Assembly: GCA_007922225.1 (NCBI GenBank)
Contig: ML679961.1
Location: forward strand, 69,296,890-69,360,889
DNA: 64,000 nt
Source: Emydura subglobosa
Taxonomy: Eukaryota; Chordata; Testudines; Chelidae
Direction: 5' to 3'
Positions 51,585 through 58,887 of the stretch are shown piece after piece. The first letter of the stretch is position 1. Each line of letters opens with the position of its first letter. The position numbers and the translations under genes were made by a program. The notes under the pieces are model-generated. The model worked only from the letters and a program-made list of their open reading frames with translations, made no database searches and had not been told where the DNA came from.

Positions 51585-52200
51585 TGTTACTGGAAGTCCC
51601 GCCCCATCCGCCCACCCGTCACCAGAAGTCCCGCCCCATCCTGTCACCTGACTTCCGGCCTGACCTGGGAGCCCCCACCCCTTGACCCTTAGGCCCAGTC
51701 CCCTCACCCTTAAGCCCCGCCCCTGTCACTGGAAGTCCTGCCCAACCAGTCACCTGACATCCGGTCCCACCCCAGGTTATGCCTTCTGGGTCAAGATGGG
51801 CACCTGACCGGAAGCAGGTGGTGTGACCCCTCCAAGAATGCCTCCTGCCCGCTCCCCACCAATGGGAGACTTTCGCCCCCTGAGACCGCCCCGAGAGCGG
51901 GATTGGACCCCAGATGGCCACTTGACCAGAAGGAGTGGTGTGATCCCTCTGCCAATCGGTGTACTTTTCACGCTGAGAGCGGGATTGGCCCAGATAGGGC
52001 ACGGGGAGGAACGGGGCGCCCCCTCTGCCAATTGCAGCGGGCTTAGGCTGTCCCAGAAGGATGCACCAATCAAAGATGGGGTGGAATCTCTGGGGCTCGA
52101 CTGTTGGTTGCCGCCCCCGGAACTCTCGGGGCCTTTAAAGCGTCTCGTTTTTGAGACCGCGTGGTTCACAGCTCGTGGAAAAACGCCGAGAGGAGAACAT
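51585..52200 (+). promoter_or_regulatory. GC-rich promoter-like block at the left end of the viral element
   Basis: About 600 bp of GC-rich sequence holds six CCAAT boxes: forward at 51859, 51952, 52028 and 52066, and reverse (ATTGG) at 51902 and 51984. Its left part has diverged repeats of an agaagtcccgcccc-type motif (about 51590-51745) with ETS-like and GC-box-like sites. A TATA-like tttaaag at 52133-52139 lies about 60 bp before the first ATG. It probably drives the downstream plus-strand genes and may include the left terminal repeat. Host factor binding is inference from motif consensus only. Confidence 0.65.
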
Positions 52201-52261
52201 GGACACCTTCACCCCTCCCTTGAGGCCTTTGGAAGTTGTTTTGGCTCCTGGGGGTCTTTAA
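52199..52261 (+). CDS. Short upstream reading frame, 20 codons
   Basis: ATG 52199 sits in a good initiation context (aacatgg) and is the first ATG after the TATA-like site. Its frame stops at 52259-52261, 70 bp before the accessory gene start. It could be a regulatory upstream frame or chance. No similarity is known. Confidence 0.3.
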   Translation: MDTFTPPLRPLEVVLAPGGL

Positions 52262-52331
52262 CTGCCTGTGGAGAAAACGCTGCACCAGCGACAGTTCTGA
52301 GGACAGCCCTTTGGCTCAGCTTTTGTTCAAC

Positions 52332-52739
52332 ATGCCAGAACCCAAAACCTGAGCGACCGTGAGCCAGCCCGATGAGCCTGACTGCCTCACGTTGTTCATC
52401 CCTACAGAGCCATCGGCGGGGCAGACTGAAGGAAAAGACGCGGCACAGGTAAAGAAACGAGCATGGGTGGGGAGTCTGAGGGGATTAGTAACCGATCCGG
52501 GTTGTGTAGATCTAAAAACAAAAACTAAAGCCAAGCAGTAGAGACTTACAGCTATTTCTTTTCTGAAAATCTCTTGACAGGTCAACGATGCCTTTCTACG
52601 GGCCTTTGAGAACCTACAAATCGGTAGCCCTGTGAGAGTAAATCAATCATGCGTCAGCTGTTTTTGCTTGTGTGTGAAACACCTATCTGAGAGGGAAACA
52701 GCAAAATGGAAGAATGAACCAGCTCACGGGATGCTGTAA
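52332..52739 (+). pseudogene. Two-exon accessory gene of the viral element, one nonsense codon
   Basis: Exon 1 runs from ATG 52332 to 52448 and ends CACAG before gtaaag. The intron, 52449-52580, ends ctcttgacag. Exon 2 continues in the same phase from 52581 for 52 codons to TAA 52737-52739, and AATAAA follows at 52764-52769. Phase, splice sites and poly(A) signal all agree, so this looks like a genuine compact gene of about 90 residues. Exon 1 carries an in-frame TGA at 52350-52352 (a change from CGA by CpG decay would explain it). Exon 2 has a cysteine cluster, CVSCFCLCV. I do not recognise the family; its position beside the promoter block suggests an early accessory function. Confidence 0.6.
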
Positions 52740-52763
52740 AAGGGCGTGTTAAACCAGGCGGTT

Positions 52764-52769
52764 AATAAA
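52764..52769 (+). terminator. Poly(A) signal of the accessory gene
   Basis: AATAAA lies 24 bp after the exon 2 stop and before the integrase, giving the first gene its own 3' end. Confidence 0.6.
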
Positions 52770-52868
52770 AATAGTTTAAATTTGTCAGCATGACCATGTT
52801 CCTCCATACTTGTGTTAGAAAACAGGTATTACAAGTGACAGCCATGTTAACGCAGGCGGCTCTTTTAA

Positions 52869-53928
52869 AAAAAAATATATTACACCCCTGGGGAAATTGG
52901 GAGCTTCGGAGGGGTGAACTCTCTTTTTCAAGCGCCTGAAAAGTATAGTGAAACTTTGAACAGGGGAGCAGTAACAGCCTGGCTGTTGAACCAGGACACT
53001 TACACTTTACACAAACCATCTCGAATACGTTTTAAAAGAACAAGATAGTTGTTTCAGATGTGGACACACAATGGCAAGCAGATTTGGTGGATATGCAAAG
53101 GTTCGCCAAATACAACAGCGGTTTTAAGTACATCTTAACAGTGATAGACATTCTATCCAATTATGCCTGGGTCTTAGGCCTCAAAAACAAGATGGGCGGC
53201 GAAGTAGCTGAGGCCTTTAAAGGTATTTTCAGCGAAGATCGCGTGCCTCAGAAATTACAAACCGATCAGGGAAAAGAATTTTTAAATAAACCTTTAAGCA
53301 GGTTGTTAAAGCGGCACGGTGTTTGCCATTTTGTTACTAATAACGAAGTCAAAGCAGCGGTTGTGGAGCGATTTAACAGAACTTTAAAATCTAGGATGTG
53401 GAGAAATTTTACCTCCTGCAATACCTTTTGCTACATCGACACGTTACCTGAGTTTATAAAGAGTTACAATCGGAGCTTTCACAGAGCCATACGCACCAGA
53501 CCCGTCGATGTTAACCCCTCAAATTCTCTGAAGGTGTGGAAAACGGTATACAGAGACGGTTTAGAATGAAAACCGGTTGTTGTCCCTTTTAGAAAAGGCG
53601 ACTACGTGAGAGTATCTAAAACCAAAGGAGCTTTTGAAAAAGGTTATGAACAAAGTTTATCAATGAGATATTCATATTGGATGAAACCTTAATTAAGGGA
53701 CAGAGACCTGTATACTGATTAAAAAATTACGTGGGCAAGACAGTTGCTGGATTTTTTTTTTTACCCTGAAGAATTAGAAAAAAGTGAACCCCAAATGGGA
53801 CAAGGTTTACAGGATTGAAAAAGTTCTAGCGGGAAAAGGGAGAAAAAAAGCAGCTGTTGGTGAAATGGTTGGAGTGGCCCGAGAAGTTTAACAGCTGGGT
53901 GGAAGCTTCTCAACTCTGCGACGTTTAG
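52869..53928 (+). pseudogene. Retroviral-type (DDE) integrase with chromodomain, Polinton/adintovirus lineage
   Basis: This enzyme would join the viral DNA ends to host DNA. The N-terminal part is readable at 52869-53045 (TPGEIGSFGGVN, NQDTYTLHKPSR), ending at TAG 53046. The catalytic core is in another frame, 53042-53566: Asp in WQADLVDM (53081), Asp in LQTDQGKEF (53264) and Glu in VVERFNRTLK (53366), 33 residues between the last two. A TGA at 53567-53569 interrupts it, but the same frame continues with an SH3-like stretch (GDYVRVSKTKGAFEKGY) to TAA 53690. After further shifts, 53810-53928 shows a chromodomain signature (VKWLEWPEKFNSWVEA). At least three frameshifts and one nonsense codon make it a pseudogene. 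The core frame lacks an ATG of its own. Confidence 0.93.
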
Positions 53929-53972
53929 ACGCAGAAGAAAACGATTACTCCTGTAAAGAGAGGGGAAAGAAA

Positions 53973-54712
53973 ATGAGCGATGGGGGCTTTTACGTCACTT
54001 CGCTCAGCAACACCAGCTTTGGGGGTTTTCCCCAAAACACCAACTCGAACTTTACCGTGCAGCTAATTAAACCCTTGGATCTCCCAGATGCCTGGGAGGT
54101 CGGTTAGTGGAAATACAGTACACGCACAGCTGGAACAACATCAACGAAGATACCCTTTTCAAAATCACCTTTGTAGATAAGAAATGGAGTTTCGTCCTAC
54201 GACGAGGTTATTACTCGTCCATGCCCAAATTACTGGATCATATGAACAGCACCATGGCTCGTCACACCGGGACACCTGAGGTGGTCATGAACTATGATCC
54301 CGTGGGTACAAAAGTTAGACTTAAGACTGCTGATGTTGCTTATATGTTTTCTTCGGTCGGAAAGCTGGCTAATACTCTGGGTTTGTACCCCAAGAACAGC
54401 GTCCATAAAATCCCCTTCTCAGCAGACATCACAGGGGGTTTCAACTCTTTGTATCTGTACATGGACATCGAGGAACATCAGTTTGTGTGGGACTTTTCTG
54501 TTCCCCTGTTACACTGCATTCCCATTCGAGGAACGAATAACGAGTTTATCACCATCACCTACGATAAACCGCATTATGTCCCTGTCAGTAAACACCACCT
54601 CAACACCATCACCATTGAAATAAAGACAGACCAGAACAGACATGTCTCAATTCGCTCCGGCAAGGTGATCGTCAAGCTGCACCTGTGCTCCCAGAGAGAG
54701 GGAGGCTTCTAA
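53973..54712 (+). pseudogene. Candidate minor capsid (penton-type) protein, one frameshift
   Basis: About 245 residues. It starts at ATG 53973 (MSDGGFYVTSLSNTSFGGF), reaches a TAG at 54105-54107 through a one-base shift, and continues in another frame from about 54100 to TAA 54710-54712 (IQYTHSWNNINEDTLF ... HHLNTITIEIK). The GGFYVT start and the EIQYxHSWNN segment are conserved in a virion protein that Polintons and adintoviruses encode just upstream of the core and major capsid genes. It ends with beta-rich sequence, fitting a single jelly-roll vertex protein. Penton identity is inference from order and size. The next gene starts 15 bp downstream. Confidence 0.65.
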
Positions 54713-54727
54713 AAAACAAAACAAAAC

Positions 54728-55183
54728 ATGGTGATCCTAAAAAATTACGGTGACCCCACTGTCTACAGCAACTATTACAGAGCCCAGGCTGGATATGTCC
54801 TTCCCGGTTATCACGGGTCCCCTGTGATATATGGTGCTGGAGTGGGCGGAATATTCTGTAGCCTCTTCAGAAAAGCCATACCGCTTTTGAGGAGTGGGCT
54901 AGAGATTATTAAACCCCACGTCAAAACCGGGGGGAGGCAAAACGTGGTAGGCAACGTCTCCCGGGCTGTTTTGGAGAAGGTGAAGAAACCGCCTGCGCAG
55001 GAGGGGTCGGGGCTGATGTACATTAAAAGGAGAAAGAGAAAGAGGAACGTGTCCTACCCACGACGCACGGGTCCCCTGAAGCCCTTTAAAAGAGAGGCTG
55101 TTACGCATGGGGCCAGCCATAAGCGAAAGACCAAGGGAAAGCATAGGAGACGCTCACCACCTGGTAAAAAAGACATATTTTAA
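54728..55183 (+). CDS. Basic virion core-like protein (adenovirus pX/pVI-like arrangement)
   Basis: An uninterrupted 151-codon frame, the only complete structural gene here. Residues about 35-60 form a Gly-rich then amphipathic stretch (GAGVGGIFCSLFRKAIPLL) followed by a helix around 62-85. The last 50 residues are highly basic (KRRKRKRNVSYPRR and later KRKTKGKHRRR), suited to binding packaged DNA. In adintoviruses a small basic protein with a GxGGxF...RKAxPL motif lies between the penton-type and major capsid genes, as here. The ATG is 15 bp after the upstream stop, and the next ATG is 5 bp after its own stop. Function is inferred from family position and composition. Confidence 0.7.
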   Translation: MVILKNYGDPTVYSNYYRAQAGYVLPGYHGSPVIYGAGVGGIFCSLFRKAIPLLRSGLEIIKPHVKTGGRQNVVGNVSRAVLEKVKKPPAQEGSGLMYIKRRKRKRNVSYPRRTGPLKPFKREAVTHGASHKRKTKGKHRRRSPPGKKDIF

Positions 55184-55188
55184 TCAAC

Positions 55189-56456
55189 ATGGCTTTCTTT
55201 CACTGCGGGTCTGAAGAGTGCGCCAAATCTGAGCTAGACTTGTTCCAAATAGCCCCCACCCAGACCAGCATCGAGAAAAGCATCTACATCAAGGTGCCAC
55301 TGCTATTGGCCATTACGGAGGCATCCCATCTCAGCTTCTTTATAGCCGAGAACAGCATAGATTATATGGATTTAAACAACACACTTCTGTACCTCTGTTG
55401 TAAGATCGTAAAGGGAGACGGAATCACCCTTGCCTGCGACGCCGTGGTGGGCCTGGTGAATTACCCCATGGCTTCTATTTTCAGCCAGCTGGATGTCATG
55501 CTGGGAGACCGCTTCATAAGTCAAAGCAATGACTGTTATCCTTACAGGGCCTTTATAGAAGCGATGCTCAATTACAGTGTCGACACCCTCGCCACGCAAT
55601 TTTCTGCTGGCCTATTTTTCAAAGACACGGCACTGGACAGCAAGAATCTAGGGTTTGTCAGGAGGTCAAATCTGACGGACGATAGAGCTGTTGGGCCATC
55701 TGCACAGCGACCTGTTTTTTCAAGAAAAACTTTTGTTGAACGGCGTGCATGTGAAAATTAAACTGACGCGCAGCAAAGATGCCTTCTGCTTAATGGGCAA
55801 TGGAGCCGAAGGCTATAACCTGCGCATCGTCTCAGCGTTCCTTTTTGTGAAGAAAGTACGGTTGGCCCCGGGCATCCGCCTGGGGCACACTGAGGCCCTG
55901 CTCATCGCTAATGCTAAATACCCGGTGGACTGCATGGGAATGGAAGTGATTAGCATCCCTGCAGGCAGCAGGGTCAGTAACCATGAGAACCTATTCTTGG
56001 GACAGCTACCCAAAATGCTTGTTTTGGGTTTTGTGGATAATGATGCCTTCAGTGGAAGTTACGCTAAAAACCCCTTGCACTTTAAACATTATGATATTAA
56101 TTTTGTGGCCTTGTACGTGGGTGGTGAACAGATACCCACCAAGCCTCTGCAATCGGACTTTGAGGCCGGGCGCTGCATGAGGGAGTACATGAATCTGGGA
56201 CAGACAGTAAACACATGAAAGATTGTGCGCTGCTCATCGACCATGTGGAATTTGCACAGGGTTACACATTGTTTGCCTTTGACCTGTCTCCCGACCAGGA
56301 ATGTGCTGACCACTATTCCCTGATTAAAACCGGGAACCTGAGAGCAGAAATACGTTTTGCGAAGGCTTTAACGGCTACCTTCAATATGATTGTGTGTGGG
56401 GTTTTTGACAACGTCATAGAGAAATCAGAGCAGAAATGTTCTTTGACTACATGTGA
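55189..56456 (+). pseudogene. Candidate major capsid protein (hexon-like, F54H12.2-like family), frameshifted
   Basis: Reads from ATG 55189 (HCGSEECAKSELDLFQIAP) to about 55690, then in a second frame to about 56214 (EKLLLNGVHVKIKLTRSKDA, KHYDINFVALYVGGEQIP), then a third to about 56430 (ECADHYSLIKTGNLRAEIRF), and a last shift leads to TGA 56454-56456. Total about 420 residues. The KSELDLF-x(4-5)-TQTSIEKS start and YSLIxTGNLRAEIRFA end are hallmarks of the capsid family annotated in animals as F54H12.2-like and carried by Polintons/adintoviruses, which I take as the major capsid. Three indels break the frame. The protease ATG follows 2 bp after the stop. Confidence 0.8.
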
Positions 56457-56458
56457 AC

Positions 56459-56826
56459 ATGGACACCGTGCAGCTCTTGTGCGTCTTATCAGCAGACCCT
56501 GACACGAAACAGGGTTTCTTAGATGTGTTCCCTAGCGATTGGCTCCCCGACGGCAAGCTGTCTTGGAGACCCCTGGGTTTGGTGGTCAACACGCATCCAC
56601 ACAACCAACTGGGTGAACGCTGGCTGGCCTTGTACCTGAAGAAGCGTGACCACGGAGAGTTTTTTGACTCATACGGACACACACACACACACACACACAC
56701 ACCCACCCCCCAACAGCGTGTTGTTTCCTAGAAGCATTATGAAATTTTTAAACAAAAATGCCACCGATATTGCATTTCACACTAATTACAAGACCCCTGT
56801 TTTGTCGCCTGTGGCTATCACTGCGT

Positions 56827-56862
<36 letters not shown>

Positions 56863-57064
56863 CCACCATATCAAGGGTTTACCTTTTGACCAGATTTTAA
56901 AATTGTATTCTAACAACTTAGTGCAAAACGATCAGATGTTGGTGAATTTTGTAAGAAATATAAAAAGTAAATTCTTGGGCGTGCCTGGTCTTGCTCAAAA
57001 CATGTTTCAACAAGCCCAGACGTGTGTATCTTGTAATGACTTTCATAGCTGTATTTCTCAATAA
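56459..57064 (+). pseudogene. Adenain-like cysteine protease, microsatellite- and homopolymer-disrupted
   Basis: This enzyme would cleave virion precursors. The N-terminal half (56459-56675) is intact: FPSDWLPDGKL, NTHPHNQLGERWLALYL, then GEFFDSYG. The expected catalytic His of the GEHW-type motif is Arg (codon CGC, 56618-56620). An (AC)n run (about 56679-56702) then replaces sequence after FDSYG. Residues SIMKFLNKN continue in another frame, the active-site CGYHC follows in the first frame again (56810-56824), and a poly-T run of about 30 (56829-56858) splits it from the C-terminal helix (LKLYSNNLVQNDQMLVNFV) at about 56872-57064. The TAA (57062) overlaps AATAAA. Clearly inactive. Confidence 0.85.
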
Positions 57065-57065
57065 A
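57060..57065 (+). terminator. Poly(A) signal overlapping the protease stop
   Basis: AATAAA at 57060-57065 contains the protease TAA (57062-57064), closing the plus-strand capsid/protease cluster. Confidence 0.75.
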
Positions 57066-57113
57066 GCGCCCCTGGTGAGGGGTTTAAAAAAAAACAATTG
57101 ATGTCTGGGTTTT

Positions 57114-57154
57114 TTTATTAAATTGTTTAAAGAAAAAAACATACTTTTTTTATT
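57114..57154 (-). terminator. Two poly(A) signals for the minus-strand gene cluster
   Basis: On the minus strand AATAAA occurs at 57154-57149 and 57119-57114, about 40 and 75 bp beyond the last minus-strand stop (57193). With the plus-strand signal at 57060 they define convergent transcription. Confidence 0.7.
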
Positions 57155-57192
57155 TAAAGCAAAAACATTACCATTTTAGAGCATGAAAAACA

Positions 57193-57832
57193 TTACACGC
57201 TGAGCCATTTAGATCTTTTAGCCAGCTTTTGGTTTTTAGGAGGCAAAAAAGGTTTATGATCAACCCTGGCCACGGTCTTCAGGTGCTCCAAAAGACCCCT
57301 GTTGGCCACGTTGCCCATGATGGAAGATGGTGCGTTTAGTTCTGCCATGATGCCTATCAACACGTCCCATCCTTTTGGTTCGTGCTGGGAACGGAGCGTG
57401 TTTGGGTGACGGCCCTGACACACAAGCCCCTTTATTGTCCCTCGAAGATTTATTTTTATCCTGTCCCAGCTTATTTAGCAATATTGTTGCATTTTTCTTA
57501 TAGCACTTACCGACACTATGCCATACTTCCTGAGCAACAGGGTCAAAGGTTTTTGGTGGTTCTAGGAGCGTGTTCTGTTCCTGTTTTGGTAGAAAGAGAC
57601 TTATTTTCCCTTGAGCCACGTTGCGCTGCTTCATGTACATTAGGTACCTCTGAAGCATGGCGATGTATAGTTTAGCCTTTTCATGTTCATCTAAGTCAGT
57701 CCTCTGAAGAACAGACTTCATTGCAGCATCCAGCAAGCGAGTTGCGGTCTTTCTGATATTTTTCTTCGGGGGAGCCCTTAATTGCTTCAACTAGCGGCTG
57801 GGCACCAGGTACGTTTTTTCTGCGTGCTCCAT
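57193..57832 (-). pseudogene. Conserved Polinton/adintovirus protein of unknown function
   Basis: About 210 residues. The likely start is ATG 57832 (MEHAEKTYLVPS), with an in-frame TAG at 57793-57791; the same frame then runs to about 57430 (LDEHEKAKLYIAMLQRYLMY), and a frameshift passes into 57423-57193 (GWDVLIGIMAELNAPSSIMG), ending at TAA. The EKAKLYxxxLQRYL helix and the Pro-x-GW-DVLI... C-terminus are features that I recognise from a protein carried by many Polintons. No enzymatic motif is visible. It is the last gene of the leftward cluster. Confidence 0.65.
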
Positions 57833-57849
57833 TATTGATTAGTCAAAAG

Positions 57850-58162
57850 GTCAGTTGGTAGAGGGGTAGCAAAATGTAACAGAGGTCCGATTAAACCCTC
57901 TGGACTGCTTCACCAGATCCTTTTTTCTTTTAAATGAGACCCTCTTATTACAGAGAGTTTTTATAAATGTGCGTCTCTTTTTCAGCACGTGCCCTTGATT
58001 CTATGTCAAAGGTATGTTTCCTTTTAAAGTATTCAATGCTATTTCTGAGATGGCCGCCACTAAATCGTCAGAAGCCGAACACAGTATAGCCTTCCTTTGC
58101 TGTGGGGATGATTTGCTAAGTAATTTTAAAAGGACCAAGTTTATTTTCATGCAGCTGGACAT
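57850..58162 (-). pseudogene. Small basic Polinton/adintovirus protein, one nonsense codon
   Basis: The first ATG after a TATA box is at 58162. The frame reads LLKLLSKSSPQQRKAIL then ALNTLKGNIPLT and meets TAG at 58003-58001. Beyond it the same frame continues with a Lys/Arg-rich part (KRRTFIKTLCNKRVSFKRKK) to a TGA at about 57852. The PxQRKALL...LKGNxPL pattern followed by a basic tail is typical of a short protein conserved in Polintons; its role is unknown, possibly nucleic-acid binding. The end coordinate is approximate. Confidence 0.65.
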
Positions 58163-58209
58163 GTTTTCGGCCAGCCAGCCTGACTGTTTAAAAAGGACCG
58201 ACCGACAAG

Positions 58210-58883
58210 TCACCTCTTTTTATACCCGGCTGTTGTTCTTTTTAAAGCATAAACCTCCAGCCAGTCTGGAGGGAAAAGACTGGTTCTTGGTCTATAAGCC
58301 TCTGGTGTGGAAGCGTTTAAATACACCACCAGGTAGCCGTAAGATTTTTTTGGTAGCATCCTCAAAAGCTTCTAGAAAGAATTGTGTCTTGCTGGGGTAC
58401 ATTTGCTGGGTGAGCGTGGCGATTTGTAATTTATTCCTGAGGTTTTTTTAACAGAACTGTGTACTTAGCGTTTAGGTCAACCGCGTGACTCTTTTTTCCC
58501 TGACAGAACATGTTCTGAACTATATACATAATGCTCAGGTTCCTGTAATGCGCATACTTGGTAAAGGCTTTCTCAATTTCATCGCTTTCACAAGCAGAGT
58601 TCATCAGATCGTCTATGATAATCATATTTACTTTATTGGTGGGAAACAAATGGTCATCGTCAAAAGAATCGGGCAGCCCCTCTACAAAATTGATGAAGGG
58701 ATATTTACCAAGCAGTTCTTTATACAGAGGCTTCCAACAACTGTAACACCACGTAATGTTCTCACGCGTGACAGACAGCATTTGCTCGGTGTTATCCAAC
58801 ATGTTTTTTATAAAGTAACTTTCCCTACAGTTGCTAGGCCCCACGAGAATTACAGAAAATGGGTGTTTCCACTGCATGTCCAT
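58210..58883 (-). pseudogene. FtsK/HerA-type DNA-packaging ATPase, Walker A lost
   Basis: This motor would pump viral DNA into capsids. ATG 58883 is 4 bp after the polymerase stop, the only good start. Residues 10-25 (SVILVGPSNCRESYFI) hold the Walker A loop, but the expected Gly-Lys pair is Arg-Glu (58826-58821), which should abolish nucleotide binding. Walker B (NMIIIDDLMN, Asp 91-92) is intact and a sensor-like IVQNMF follows. After about 58440 the frame shifts in an A-run, continues (QQMYPSKTQFFLEAFEDAT), shifts again in a second A-run near 58350, and ends FPPDWLEVYALKR to TGA 58212-58210. About 225 residues. Confidence 0.88.
58217..58224 (-). promoter_or_regulatory. TATA box for the small basic gene, inside the ATPase 3' end
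   Basis: Minus-strand gggtataaaaagagg; TATAAAAA occupies 58224-58217, 55 bp upstream of ATG 58162, and overlaps the last codons of the ATPase reading frame (stop 58212-58210). Spacing fits a start site near 58195. Confidence 0.7.
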
Positions 58884-58887
58884 TTTT

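Noticed and set aside
51823..52362. 179-codon open frame across the viral promoter block
   Set aside because: Overlaps CCAAT boxes and the spliced accessory gene in another frame, and has opposing frames of similar length; composition-driven.
56646..56900. 84-codon frame over the microsatellite and poly-T
   Set aside because: It is a mixture of shifted protease frames joined by repeats, described under the protease pseudogene.
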